Assembly: GCA_005800255.1 (NCBI GenBank)
Contig: SYGW01000010.1
Coordinates: 1 to 22,830, forward strand
DNA: 22,830 nucleotides
Direction: 5' to 3'
Origin: Nitrospiraceae bacterium
GTDB lineage: Bacteria; Nitrospirota; Nitrospiria; Nitrospirales; Nitrospiraceae
Part shown: in pieces, positions 7,438 through 15,982 of the stretch
How the letters are laid out: the number at the start of each line of letters is the position of its first letter
Position numbering within the stretch: position 1 is the stretch's first letter
Notes under the pieces: generated by a model
Told to the model about the DNA's origin: nothing
What the model saw: only the letters and a program-made list of their open reading frames with translations
Databases searched by the model: none
Position numbers and translations under genes: made by a program

Positions 7438-9336
7438 ATGACCTACGAACTCATTCCATTCCTTCCGTTGGCGTCGTTCCTGATTCTCGGGCTCTTCGGC
7501 CGTTGGATCAAAGACCAGGCCCATCTCGTCGCCGTGCCGGCTGTCGTCGTGTCGTGGTTGCTCTCGCTCCTGGTCTTTTTCGACGTGGCCAACGGGCACC
7601 AGACCAGCTTCCCCCTCTATACCTGGCTAACCTCCGGCTCGCTCGACATTCACATCGGTTTCTCCATCGACCGGCTCACCGCCGTGATGCTGCTCCTGGT
7701 CACGACCGTCAGTTCGCTCGTCCACATCTACACCATCGGGTACATGCACAAAGACACGGGCTATGCCCGCTTCTTCAGCTACATCGCCCTCTTCACCTTC
7801 TCGATGCTGATGCTGGTCATGGCGGACAACCTGCTGCAACTCTTCATTTTCTGGGAAGCAGTCGGGCTCTGCTCCTACCTGCTCATCGGCCATTGGTACG
7901 ACCGGCCCGCTGCCTGCTCCGCCGCCACCAAGGCGTTCATCATCAACCGCGTCGGCGACTTCGTCTTCATGCTCGGCCTGCTCCTGGTCTGGTACAGCTT
8001 CGGCTCGCTCGACTACCACGAAATCTTTGCCAGAGCTCATGAATCGGCGGGCGACATGATGAATCTCCTCGAGCCGTTCGACGGCGCCTGGGATGTGTCC
8101 GTGCTGACGATGATCTGCCTCCTCCTCTTCACCGGAGCCATCGGCAAATCGGCCCAGGTGCCGCTCCATGTCTGGCTGCCTGACGCAATGGAAGGCCCCA
8201 CGCCCATCTCGGCGCTCATCCATGCAGCGACGATGGTCACGGCCGGCGTCTTCATGGTCGCGCGCTTGGCACCGATCTATACCCTCTCTCCCACCGCCAT
8301 GACGGTGGTGGCGCTCACAGGCGGATTGACCATGGTCGTCGGGGCCACCATCGCCATGACCCAGACCGATATCAAACGCATCGTGGCCTATTCGACGGTC
8401 AGCCAACTCGGCTACATGGTGATGGCCTGCGGGCTCGACGCCTATGCAGCGGGCATGTACCATCTCCTCACCCACGGAGCCTTCAAAGCCCTCCTGTTTC
8501 TCGGATGCGGGTCCGTCATCATCGCCCTGCACCACGAGCAGGACATGCGACGCATGGGCGGCCTGAAAGACAAATTGCCGGTCACCTATTGGACCTTCCT
8601 GGTTGGCTCGCTCGCCCTGGCAGGCTTCCCCCTGACCTCCGGATTCTTCAGCAAGGACGAATTGCTCGTGGCCGCCTGGTCGGCAGGACCTCTCGGCCAG
8701 TTCCTGACCCTGCTCGGCCTCGTGACGGCCTTGATGACGGCCTTCTATAGTTTCCGCCTAGTCTTCGTCATATTTTGGGGTCCCTCGCATGTCGATCCCC
8801 ACCATGCGGACCATATCCACGAACCGTCTCAAACCATGACGACGCCGCTCATCGTCCTGGCCATCTTGAGCATCGCCACGGGCTATCTGGGCATTCCGGA
8901 GTTTCTAGGGCCGATGTTCGAGACAGGCGTAGGCTCCGCCGCTCACGGAGGAGCCGCCTCGATCGTCATCATGGTGCTAGCCACGAGCATGGGCTTGATC
9001 GGAATTGCCGGAGCCTATTACGTCTATGTGCTCAACCCGCCCCTCCCGGATCAGTTCGCGCGGAAGTGGCAATCGCTCTATCAGGGCTCACTGAACAAAT
9101 GGTATGTCGACGAGGCCTACGATCGAACGATCGTCCGCCCCACCTTTTCCGCCGCCTCCGAACTCTGGAAACGCGTGGACGTGGCCATGATCGACGGAGC
9201 CGTGAACGGGGTGGCCCGCGCGATCGCCTGGAGCGGCTGGGTCTTGCGGCTCGCGCAAAGCGGACAGGTGCAACATTACGCGCTCGGTATGGCGCTCGGG
9301 ATCGGCGTGATCCTGACCGTCTTTTTGCTGTTCTGA
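7438..9336 (+). CDS. nuoL: NADH-quinone oxidoreductase subunit L (antiporter-like pump subunit)
   Basis: This 632-residue protein is the distal antiporter-like subunit of the complex I membrane arm. Pumping residues can be read: E140 in LFIFWEAVGLCSYLLIGHW, K237 in FTGAIGKSAQVPLHVWLPDA, and H262 in SALIHAATMVTAGVF. The C-terminal third has the extra region expected for the long lateral helix that runs along the membrane arm, ending in a final hydrophobic segment. Length is normal for NuoL, at just over 600 residues. The gap to nuoM is only 6 bases. Confidence 0.97.
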   Translation: MTYELIPFLPLASFLILGLFGRWIKDQAHLVAVPAVVVSWLLSLLVFFDVANGHQTSFPLYTWLTSGSLDIHIGFSIDRLTAVMLLLVTTVSSLVHIYTIGYMHKDTGYARFFSYIALFTFSMLMLVMADNLLQLFIFWEAVGLCSYLLIGHWYDRPAACSAATKAFIINRVGDFVFMLGLLLVWYSFGSLDYHEIFARAHESAGDMMNLLEPFDGAWDVSVLTMICLLLFTGAIGKSAQVPLHVWLPDAMEGPTPISALIHAATMVTAGVFMVARLAPIYTLSPTAMTVVALTGGLTMVVGATIAMTQTDIKRIVAYSTVSQLGYMVMACGLDAYAAGMYHLLTHGAFKALLFLGCGSVIIALHHEQDMRRMGGLKDKLPVTYWTFLVGSLALAGFPLTSGFFSKDELLVAAWSAGPLGQFLTLLGLVTALMTAFYSFRLVFVIFWGPSHVDPHHADHIHEPSQTMTTPLIVLAILSIATGYLGIPEFLGPMFETGVGSAAHGGAASIVIMVLATSMGLIGIAGAYYVYVLNPPLPDQFARKWQSLYQGSLNKWYVDEAYDRTIVRPTFSAASELWKRVDVAMIDGAVNGVARAIAWSGWVLRLAQSGQVQHYALGMALGIGVILTVFLLF

Positions 9337-9342
9337 GGACCT

Positions 9343-10905
9343 ATGCATAGCGGCGGAATTCCCTGGCTCACATTGCTCCTCCTGATTCCCCTTGCGGGAG
9401 CTGTCACGATGTATTTCGTGACGGAATCGACCGCTCGCTGGATGGCGCTGGTCGCAACCCTGGCGGATCTCTTCGTCGCGCTCCCGCTCTGGTGGCTCTT
9501 CGATCCGCAGACCAGCCAGATGCAGTTCACGGAACATGTCGCCTGGATCACGGCCCCACCCATTTATTACAGCCTGGGCCTCGACGGGATCAGCCTCCCG
9601 CTCGTCTTGATGACCGCCGGGATCATGCCCCTCTGCGTCCTGGCCTCCTGGACCGCGATTACCACGAGAGTCCAGAACTTCATGTCCATGCTCTTGATTA
9701 TGGAAACCGCCATGATCGGCGTGTTCGTGGCCTTGGACTTCGTCTTGTTCTATGTGTTCTGGGAAGCCATGTTGATTCCGATGTACCTCCTCATCGGCGT
9801 CTGGGGAGGACCCAATCGGTTGTATGCGGCGATCAAGTTCTGTCTGTATACCCTCGCAGGAAGCGTGCTGCTGCTCGTCGCCATCTTCGCCCTCTACTTT
9901 TACGGGGGCTACACCTTCGACATCCTTGCCTTGAGCCAGGGCACTTACCCGGCCTCGCTGCAAATGTGGCTCTTCCTGGCCTTCTTCGCCGCCTTTGCGG
10001 TGAAGGTCCCCATGTTCCCCTTTCACACCTGGCTCCCGGATGCCCACGTCGAGGCTCCGACCGCCGGCAGCGTCATCCTCGCCAGTATTCTCTTGAAGAT
10101 GGGCACCTATGGGTTCCTGCGATTCAGCTTGCCGATGTTGCCGGACGCCAGCCATGCCTTCACGCCCATGATGGTCGGCCTCTCCATCGTCGCCATCATC
10201 TACGGCGCCTATATGGCACTGGCCCAAATCGACCTCAAGAAACTGATCGCCTATTCGAGCGTGAGCCACATGGGGTTCGTGACCCTCGGCATCTTTGTCC
10301 TGAATCAGCAGGGCATCGAGGGAGCAGTGCTCCAAATGGTCAACCATGGCATTACGACCGGCGCCCTGTTCCTCTGCGTCGGCATGATCTATGAGCGCAC
10401 CCACAGCCGCTTGATCGCGGACAATGTCGGGCTGGCCGCGCCGATGCCGCAATATGCCGCGCTGCTCATGATTTTCGCCTTGTCCTCGCTCGGCCTCCCA
10501 GGTACCAACAGTTTCGTCGGCGAATTCCTCGTGCTCATCGGCACGTTCCTCTGGAGCAAAGTCGCCACCGCCTTTGCCTCGCTGGGCATCATCCTGGCCG
10601 CCGCCTATATTCTCTGGATGGTGCAGCGAGTGGTCTTCGGAGTCCCGCTCACGCGCCAGCTCCCGACACTCCAAGACCTCAACAAACGGGAACTCGCCAC
10701 GCTGGTGCCACTGGCCCTATTGGTATTCTGGATCGGACTCTTTCCCAATCCGCTGGTGAGCAAGATGCACCAGAGTGTGAACAGCGTCATCGCCTCCATG
10801 GCCCGCACGAAGGTCGCGCCGACGGCCCAACCCTCTGCCGGAGAGGCAGCGCCATTGCTGGCCGGCAGTGCCGAACCACTGAAGACCGAGGAACTTTCGC
10901 GATGA
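9343..10905 (+). CDS. nuoM: NADH-quinone oxidoreductase subunit M (antiporter-like pump subunit)
   Basis: This 520-residue antiporter-like subunit has about 14 membrane helices. The conserved pump residues are E141 in FYVFWEAMLIPMYLLIGVWG and K221 in FAVKVPMFPFHTWLPDAHVE. ATG 9343 follows a GAGGA site that overlaps the nuoL stop. The 3' end overlaps nuoN by four bases (ATGA). A hydrophilic Ala/Pro-rich tail of about 40 residues follows the last helix. Only one nuoM is present here; the enlarged complex I with two NuoM subunits known in some Nitrospira is not encoded by this locus. Confidence 0.97.
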   Translation: MHSGGIPWLTLLLLIPLAGAVTMYFVTESTARWMALVATLADLFVALPLWWLFDPQTSQMQFTEHVAWITAPPIYYSLGLDGISLPLVLMTAGIMPLCVLASWTAITTRVQNFMSMLLIMETAMIGVFVALDFVLFYVFWEAMLIPMYLLIGVWGGPNRLYAAIKFCLYTLAGSVLLLVAIFALYFYGGYTFDILALSQGTYPASLQMWLFLAFFAAFAVKVPMFPFHTWLPDAHVEAPTAGSVILASILLKMGTYGFLRFSLPMLPDASHAFTPMMVGLSIVAIIYGAYMALAQIDLKKLIAYSSVSHMGFVTLGIFVLNQQGIEGAVLQMVNHGITTGALFLCVGMIYERTHSRLIADNVGLAAPMPQYAALLMIFALSSLGLPGTNSFVGEFLVLIGTFLWSKVATAFASLGIILAAAYILWMVQRVVFGVPLTRQLPTLQDLNKRELATLVPLALLVFWIGLFPNPLVSKMHQSVNSVIASMARTKVAPTAQPSAGEAAPLLAGSAEPLKTEELSR

Positions 10906-12386
10906 GTCTCTACGGCACCGACCTCTTAACTCTGCTTCCGGAACTCATCATCGTCGTCACGGCCTGTCTCGTCATCGCACTGGACCCGGTCACGCCGGCC
11001 TCGCGACGGGATCTCCTGGCCTGGCTGAGTCTTGGCTCCCTCGCCCTCTGTCTTGGACTCACGATGGGACAGATCGGCGTGCTGAATGTCCGGGTGTCCG
11101 CCTTCAGCGATCTGGTGGTGGTCGATGCCTATGCCAGATTCTGGAAAGTGCTCCTCTATGGTGTGACCGGCCTGACCATTGCGCTCTCGCTGCCCTATCT
11201 GAAGGCGGAGAGCATCCACCTGGGCGAATACTATGGCTTCATCCTCCTGGCCCTTTCCGGGATGCTGGTCATGGTCTCAGGCGCAGACCTGCTCACGATT
11301 TACCTCGGCACCGAACTCATGTCCCTCTCGCTCTATGTGATGACCGGACTCAATCGGTCGAAGCCCCGTTCACTGGAAGCCGCGGCCAAATACTTCGTCC
11401 TCGGCGCCTTCTCCTCGGGGATTCTGCTCTACGGCATCTCGCTGCTCTACGGCATGGCCGGCAGCACCAAACTGGCGTCGATCGCAACCGCCCTTGGCAT
11501 GCACGGAGCGAACGATCCGCTCTTGCTGATCGCGGTCATTCTCGTGGCAGTCGGCTTCAGCTTTAAACTCGCCGCCGTGCCGTTCCAGATGTGGACGCCG
11601 GAAGTCTATGAGGGGGCCCCCACTTCCGTCACAGCTTTTATGGCCGTGGCGGCAAAAGCTGCCAGCTTTGCCGCCTTCATGCGGATCTTCGTCGAAGGAC
11701 TCGGCGGACTCAAGGCCGATTGGTCGATCCTGTTCCTGCTCGTCGCCCTGGCCACCCTGGTGCTCGGGAACCTCGTCGCGATCGTCCAAACGAACATCAA
11801 GCGGATGCTGGCCTACTCCAGCATTGCGCATGCGGGCTACGCTTTGATCGGCTTTGTCGCGGCGAGCCGCGCGACCGGCGCGTCCGGTGGCACCACGGGA
11901 CTCGCCAGCGTCATGATCTACCTGGCGCTCTATGCCTTCATGACGCTCGGCGCCTTCGCCGTCATCGGCATGCTGAGAAAAGGCGGGATCGAGGGAGAAG
12001 AGATCGAAGATTTCACGGGGCTCGCGAAGCGCCAGCCTCTTGCGGCTTTTCTCATGCTGCTCTTCATGGCGTCACTCGCCGGCATTCCTCCGACCGCCGG
12101 CTTCATCGGAAAGTTCTATGTGTTTATGGCGGCCGTCGAGTCCGGCTTGGCCTGGCTCGCCGCCATCGCCCTGATCTTTGCCGCCGTGTCGGCCTACTAC
12201 TACATGCGGGTCGTGATGGTGATGTATATGCGCGAGCCTGATCCTTCGTCCGTCGCGCCACGACTCGTGACCTCGCCGGCCCTCTCCTTCGTATTGGCCT
12301 GTGCCGTTGCCGGCGTGATTCTATTCGGCCTCTTCCCGGACCCTCTCGTCAGCTTCGCCCTCCAATCGGTCCTGACGCTCAAGTAA
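10902..12386 (+). CDS. nuoN: NADH-quinone oxidoreductase subunit N (antiporter-like pump subunit)
   Basis: This 494-residue antiporter-like subunit is the third pump module and lies next to NuoK in the complex. Conserved residues include E138 in YLGTELMSLSLYVM and K222 in FSFKLAAVPFQMWTPEVYEG. The YLALYAFMTLGAFAVIGMLR segment and the late IPPTAGFIGKFYVF segment are also typical. The start overlaps the nuoM stop as ATGA. It is the last gene of the operon; a 79-bp gap follows with a weak small hairpin (CATTC/GAATG around 12397) but no convincing U-tract terminator. Confidence 0.96.
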   Translation: MSLYGTDLLTLLPELIIVVTACLVIALDPVTPASRRDLLAWLSLGSLALCLGLTMGQIGVLNVRVSAFSDLVVVDAYARFWKVLLYGVTGLTIALSLPYLKAESIHLGEYYGFILLALSGMLVMVSGADLLTIYLGTELMSLSLYVMTGLNRSKPRSLEAAAKYFVLGAFSSGILLYGISLLYGMAGSTKLASIATALGMHGANDPLLLIAVILVAVGFSFKLAAVPFQMWTPEVYEGAPTSVTAFMAVAAKAASFAAFMRIFVEGLGGLKADWSILFLLVALATLVLGNLVAIVQTNIKRMLAYSSIAHAGYALIGFVAASRATGASGGTTGLASVMIYLALYAFMTLGAFAVIGMLRKGGIEGEEIEDFTGLAKRQPLAAFLMLLFMASLAGIPPTAGFIGKFYVFMAAVESGLAWLAAIALIFAAVSAYYYMRVVMVMYMREPDPSSVAPRLVTSPALSFVLACAVAGVILFGLFPDPLVSFALQSVLTLK

Positions 12387-12465
12387 TCAGTTAATCATTC
12401 CGCAGAATGAAGAGGTGCAGGATCGGGCGACTCGTGCTACCCTGGCGAACGTTCGGATCGCACCT

Positions 12466-13326
12466 ATGCAAACTTCGCGCTTCCTCCTGAGTCTTCTCCG
12501 ATCATTTCGACGGCATGGCTGCGCCAGCCTTGCCGCATCCCTCGCATTCTTCTCCCTCCTCTCGCTCTTTCCCCTCGTCTTCCTCCTGCTCTACGGCCTG
12601 AGTTTCGTGGTCAGTCACGAAGTGATCGGCGAGCAGGTCCTGCTCAGCTTCCTCAAGGGGTTTCTGCCATCCCTGGGCGAACATGTCGCAGCAGAACTAC
12701 ATCGGGTGAGCGCCATGGAAACCGTCCGATGGGCGGTCTTTCTGACCTTCGCCTGGTTCGGCACGTTGGTGTTTTATGAACTCGACTATGCGCTGAATGT
12801 CGTATTCGAGAGCACCTGGCGCCGCCATCCCCTCATCTCCACCGCCATCGCAGTGGCCTCACTCGCCGTGAGCGGGCTCGTCCTGATCCTCTCCTACGTC
12901 GCGACCCAAACCATCAACTTCCTAACGGGCTACGCGCCGGAACTCTGGGGACTCGATCTCCTGGCCCTCGCGGCCCATGATTGGTTTCTGACCTATACGC
13001 TCCCCTTCGCGCTAGCCTTTCTCACGGTCACGATCTTATATCGGCTCGTGCCGCGACGAAGTCCGCAATGGCGTGAATCCATGATCGGCGCCCTGACATT
13101 TAGCCTGCTCTGGGTGGCAGCGAAACTCCTGTTCGTGACCTATGGCACCTATGCGACTCTGTATACGAACCTCTATGGATCGCTTTTGGAAGTCGTCCTG
13201 CTGCTGCTCTGGGTCTATTACTCCTCGGTCCTCCTGCTGATCGGCGCAGAAATCGTCCACCACCTGCAGCAACAGGCGCAGGCCCTGTCAGCCACAACCA
13301 CGAGAACGACTGCGCGTAAAATGTAA
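12466..13326 (+). CDS. YihY/BrkB-type inner membrane protein
   Basis: This protein of about 286 residues has a basic N-terminus and roughly six hydrophobic helices. It matches the YihY/virulence factor BrkB family (formerly mis-called RNase BN). Supporting segments are the N-terminal RRHGCASLAASLAFFSLLSLF, the central WFGTLVFYELDYALN, the later LYRLVPRR, and the C-terminal LLLLWVYYSSVLLLIGAEI. The biochemical role of the family is not settled, and I infer no function beyond a membrane protein. The start is uncertain: ATG 12466 gives the family-like N-terminus, while an in-frame GTG at 12415 adds 17 polar residues. Neither has a strong ribosome binding site. It is convergent with the protease gene downstream, with only 49 bases between them. 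Confidence 0.85.
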   Translation: MQTSRFLLSLLRSFRRHGCASLAASLAFFSLLSLFPLVFLLLYGLSFVVSHEVIGEQVLLSFLKGFLPSLGEHVAAELHRVSAMETVRWAVFLTFAWFGTLVFYELDYALNVVFESTWRRHPLISTAIAVASLAVSGLVLILSYVATQTINFLTGYAPELWGLDLLALAAHDWFLTYTLPFALAFLTVTILYRLVPRRSPQWRESMIGALTFSLLWVAAKLLFVTYGTYATLYTNLYGSLLEVVLLLLWVYYSSVLLLIGAEIVHHLQQQAQALSATTTRTTARKM

Positions 13327-13375
13327 ACGGTGAGAGGGGATGGGCCAGAGGCGAGAGGCTCGGCTATTTACCGGT

Positions 13376-14533
13376 TCACGCTCCAGACTGATGCAACTGT
13401 AAGAATTGGGCGATCGCCGATCTGGTGATGAGCCCCACGATCGCTTCGTCCTCCATAACGACAAGGCGATCCCAGCCTCCCTGGACCATACGTTCCATCG
13501 CCTGCATGACAGACCAGTCCGGAGGAATGCAGAAGGCCTGCGGCACAGGACACATGATGTCTCGCACGCGGCGCCAAGGCCAGAGCGCCGTAGCAATGGC
13601 TTGCACATCGCCCACCGTGACCACCCCGACCACCTGCCCCTCCTCACAGACGGGAAACCCGCCAAATCCATGCGCGACAAAGTATTGATCGACCGCATCC
13701 TGCACGGCCATGTCCGGCGGCACCGTCACGACCGGATGGACCATGACCTGGCGCACCGTCACCGCTGCCAACGAGCTCCGCATCGCGGCTTGCCGCTTGC
13801 TCGACAAAGCAGCAGAAAACAGAAATGAACCGATCAAAATGAGCCAGCCCCCGTTCGCCGCAATGGAATGGCCCAGGACGCCGGACCAGGCCCCTCCCAG
13901 CACGACCACGCCGATCACCCCGAGGGCTACGCCGAATCCTATTCCGGTCACCGCCGCCTGGCTGGTCGCCCAGTTGAAATCCTTCTTCCAGGCCCACAGC
14001 CAGGCCCGTAAAGCCCGCCCGCCGTCCAAGGGAAACCCCGGAATCAGATTAAAGAGTCCGAGCTGCACATTCACCATGCCGAGCAATCCACCCAGGACGA
14101 CGAATCCCTGAAGCCCTAATCCCGAGGACAAGGAATCCGCCGCCATAGCGCCGCCGAGACAGCCGACCCCCAGAAGCAAGCTCACGAGCGGCCCCGCCAG
14201 CGCGATTAAAAACTCGGCCCTCGGACTGGGCGGCTCCTTCCCCATGTGCGCCATGCCACCGAAAATGAAGAGGGTAATCTGACTGATCGGAATTCGGTAA
14301 TGCAGCGCCACATAGGAATGTCCCAGCTCATGCAGAAGAACGGACAGGAACAGCAAGAGGGAGGAAATCCCGCCCATACCCCAATAGCGTGATTCGGAGA
14401 GGCCCGGCAGGGTCTCAGGCAAATAGCCTGTCGCCAGCGACCAGGTGACGAAGAAAAACACCGCGAACCAGGAGGCATGGACATGGATCGGGATGCCCAG
14501 CACGCAGCCGATTTTCCAATTGAACACAAACAT
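13376..14533 (-). CDS. Site-2-type (M50) membrane metalloprotease with two CBS domains
   Basis: This 385-residue intramembrane zinc protease belongs to the S2P/M50 family, in the SpoIVFB-like group with C-terminal CBS domains. The zinc site HELGH is at 68-72. The second conserved region is FNLIPGFPLDGGRALR (161-176), supplying the third metal ligand D170. About six hydrophobic helices fill residues 10-245. Two CBS motifs follow at about 262-315 and 325-380, which in other proteins bind adenine nucleotides and act as regulators. The substrate is unknown. ATG at 14533 is preferred to an in-frame start at 14608, whose extra 25 residues read through a promoter-like sequence and part of an inverted repeat. 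The gene is divergent from the deacetylase-like gene. Confidence 0.9.
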   Translation of the reverse strand: MFVFNWKIGCVLGIPIHVHASWFAVFFFVTWSLATGYLPETLPGLSESRYWGMGGISSLLLFLSVLLHELGHSYVALHYRIPISQITLFIFGGMAHMGKEPPSPRAEFLIALAGPLVSLLLGVGCLGGAMAADSLSSGLGLQGFVVLGGLLGMVNVQLGLFNLIPGFPLDGGRALRAWLWAWKKDFNWATSQAAVTGIGFGVALGVIGVVVLGGAWSGVLGHSIAANGGWLILIGSFLFSAALSSKRQAAMRSSLAAVTVRQVMVHPVVTVPPDMAVQDAVDQYFVAHGFGGFPVCEEGQVVGVVTVGDVQAIATALWPWRRVRDIMCPVPQAFCIPPDWSVMQAMERMVQGGWDRLVVMEDEAIVGLITRSAIAQFLQLHQSGA

Positions 14534-14539
14534 GGTTCC

Positions 14540-14569
14540 ACCGTAGCAGTGTGAGATTTGAAGCGTCAA
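14540..14569 (-). promoter_or_regulatory. Candidate promoter for the M50 protease gene
   Basis: On the minus strand TTGACG (14569-14564) and TACGGT (14545-14540) are separated by 18 bases, and the -10 is preceded by TGC, as in extended -10 promoters. The ATG begins 6 bases after the -10 box, so the transcript would have no or almost no leader. Confidence 0.5.
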
Positions 14570-14570
14570 C

Positions 14571-14702
14571 GGCAGACTGCTGAAAAAGTCTGCCAGCGTC
14601 GTTCTCACATCGTTCAGGCCCTCAACGTACCCTAAAGGGTACGCCTCGGCCCCTCACTCGCTGCGACCTTGCTGGACGGCCATTTTGAGCAACCTGCTGG
14701 AT
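14571..14702. mobile_element. MITE-like palindromic element between divergent genes
   Basis: This non-coding block has nested palindromes. GGCAGACT (14571-14578) is exactly reverse-complemented at 14587-14594. In the centre CGTACCCT (14626-14633) and AGGGTACG (14636-14643) form a perfect palindrome around AA. The two outer ends are imperfect inverted repeats: GCTGAAAAAGTCTGCCAGC near 14580 resembles the reverse complement of the far end, GCTCAAAATGGCCGTCCAGC. There is no open frame. The layout fits a non-autonomous miniature element, and the wording resembles intergenic repeats I remember as abundant in Nitrospira genomes; that memory was not checked. The right end supplies the -35 hexamer of the next gene. 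Confidence 0.55.
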
Positions 14703-14712
14703 CAGGTATACT
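14685..14712 (+). promoter_or_regulatory. Candidate promoter for the deacetylase-like gene
   Basis: TTGAGC (14685-14690) and TATACT (14707-14712) are separated by 16 bases. The ATG at 14720 begins 7 bases after the -10 box, placing the expected transcription start on or next to the start codon. The -35 lies inside the MITE-like element. Confidence 0.55.
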
Positions 14713-14719
14713 GGCCACC

Positions 14720-15433
14720 ATGCCGCGCTGCTTCCTACACATGCGATGCATTCTCCTGGCAGTGCTGCTTGCCTCGACGCTGCCTCCTCTCGCGCAGGCC
14801 CAGGTGATCACATCAGGCCCGCCCTCCTGCCCGGGAGTCGCGCTGACCTTCGACCTCTGCCCGGTGCGGAAAGGACCAGGTTACGATCAAGCCTTAATCG
14901 ACTATTTGATCGAACAAAAAATCCCCGCGACGTTTTTCATGTCGGGAAAATGGATAGTGCGGCACGAGCCGCAAGCCCAAGCCCTCCTCCAAGTTCCCTT
15001 CTTTGAAATCGGCACCCACGGGGAAGTCCACGCCCATCTGCCGCTCCATTCCGCAGAGGAGCAAAAACAGGAAATCCTCGGCCCGGTCCGTCTCCTCAAA
15101 ACCAAATATAGCCACAACGCGACCCTGTTCCGGCCTCCCTATGGAGAATTCAACGACGATACAGTCAACGTGGTCCGTGACCTCGGCCTCCAGTTTATTC
15201 TCTGGAATGTAGTGTCAGGCGATCCAGACCAGACGATTACCGCTGGCCAGATCGAGGACCGGCTGAAACGGTCCCTCCGCAAGGGTAGTGTCATCGTGAT
15301 GCATGCCAACGGCAAGGGCAAACATACCCGCGAGGTTGTGCAGGATCTCCATGATCATCTCTTGCCGGGACGCCATCTCGTCCCTATGACCATCAGCGAT
15401 CTCCTAACCTGTAATGATAAAGTGGCTCCATGA
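14720..15433 (+). CDS. Exported polysaccharide deacetylase-like protein (NodB/CE4 fold)
   Basis: This protein of about 237 residues has an N-terminal signal peptide (hydrophobic stretch from about 11 to 24, then AQAQ), so it is probably exported. CE4 motifs in order: LTFDLCP (42-48), H100-x3-H104 in GTHGEVHAHLPL, R138-PPY in the RxPY motif, and VIVMH195. Canonical enzymes read TFDDGP in motif 1; here the second Asp is Leu46. Both histidines and the presumed catalytic base D45 remain. I recall a subfamily with TFDLC/TFDAC in this motif, so this looks like a variant clade and not a decayed gene. The substrate is unknown. ATG 14720 is chosen from the promoter spacing; ATG 14741 would also leave an intact signal peptide. 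Its stop overlaps the next gene. Confidence 0.82.
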   Translation: MPRCFLHMRCILLAVLLASTLPPLAQAQVITSGPPSCPGVALTFDLCPVRKGPGYDQALIDYLIEQKIPATFFMSGKWIVRHEPQAQALLQVPFFEIGTHGEVHAHLPLHSAEEQKQEILGPVRLLKTKYSHNATLFRPPYGEFNDDTVNVVRDLGLQFILWNVVSGDPDQTITAGQIEDRLKRSLRKGSVIVMHANGKGKHTREVVQDLHDHLLPGRHLVPMTISDLLTCNDKVAP

Positions 15434-15903
15434 CCGACCCACTCGTTCGACCCATGAGAGAACAAGACCGAGCCGCCGTGATCGCGTTACTCGCCGATTC
15501 CGACCCATGGAAACGGCTGGGCTACCGGACCCAGGACTGGGACCGCTATTTCACGCCGCTCCCACAAGGGCGCGACAGCTACGTCGTGGAACTGGACGGC
15601 ACAGTGGCAGGCGTCGCGGTTTTGCGTCAAAAGTTTCTGCTCGGCGACTATCTGGAACTGTTTGGCGTGGCGGGCTGGGCCAGAGGCAAGGGGCTCGGGG
15701 GACGGTTGCTGGCCCACATCGAGGCGCTGGTCTTCGCGAGGGCACAGAATCTGTTTGCCTGCGTCTCGGACTTCAACGAGCAAGGCCGGCTCTTCTATGG
15801 AGAACAGGGCTATCAAGAAATCGGCCCCATGCCGAATCTTCTAATCCAGGACAGCGCCGAAATCCTGCTGCGCAAAACCAACGGACCGGCGAGGCACAAG
15901 TAA
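15430..15903 (+). CDS. GNAT-family N-acetyltransferase
   Basis: This 157-residue protein has the GNAT fold. The acetyl-CoA pyrophosphate-binding loop is visible as RGKGLGGRLL (85-94) after the beta strand YLELFGVAG. The later SDFNEQGRLFYGEQGYQEIG is the usual motif B region. The substrate cannot be read from the sequence. ATG 15430 overlaps the stop of the deacetylase-like gene (ATGA), so the two are translationally coupled and may work on the same cell-envelope substrate; that functional link is inference. A family A repeat follows directly after the stop. Confidence 0.85.
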   Translation: MTDPLVRPMREQDRAAVIALLADSDPWKRLGYRTQDWDRYFTPLPQGRDSYVVELDGTVAGVAVLRQKFLLGDYLELFGVAGWARGKGLGGRLLAHIEALVFARAQNLFACVSDFNEQGRLFYGEQGYQEIGPMPNLLIQDSAEILLRKTNGPARHK

Positions 15904-15970
15904 AAGTTTAAAATGCAAAAGTAAAAAATAGCGTCTTTAGTTTTTACATTTTTAATTTTGAACTTTTCAT
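15899..15970. repeat. AT-rich inverted repeat, family A copy 3
   Basis: The A-rich left arm (about 15901-15928, with AAAAGTTTAAAATGCAAAAG) and T-rich right arm (about 15937-15967, with TTTTTACATTTTTAATTTTG) are imperfect reverse complements around a short GC-containing centre. It shares words with the copies in the nuo operon more than 15 kb away. It fills nearly the whole gap between the acetyltransferase and the VOC gene and again lies just upstream of a start codon. Confidence 0.6.
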
Positions 15971-15982
15971 TGGAACAAGCTC

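Noticed and set aside
7627..8535. Antisense open frame (302 codons) inside nuoL
   Set aside because: Same charged, repetitive composition without hydrophobic core, fully inside nuoL. It is a shadow frame.
9088..10674. Long antisense open frame (528 codons) across the nuoL-nuoM junction
   Set aside because: It is rich in His, Glu, Asp, Gly and Arg, has no recognisable domain, and lies opposite strongly conserved nuoL and nuoM. It is the usual mirror frame of GC-rich membrane-protein genes.
9343..10905. A second nuoM, as in the two-NuoM complex I of some Nitrospira
   Set aside because: Only one nuoM-type gene is present between nuoL and nuoN; the three antiporter-like proteins fit L, M and N.
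12387..12465. Rho-independent terminator after nuoN
   Set aside because: Only a 5-bp stem (CATTC/GAATG) with no T-run follows, which is too weak to call.
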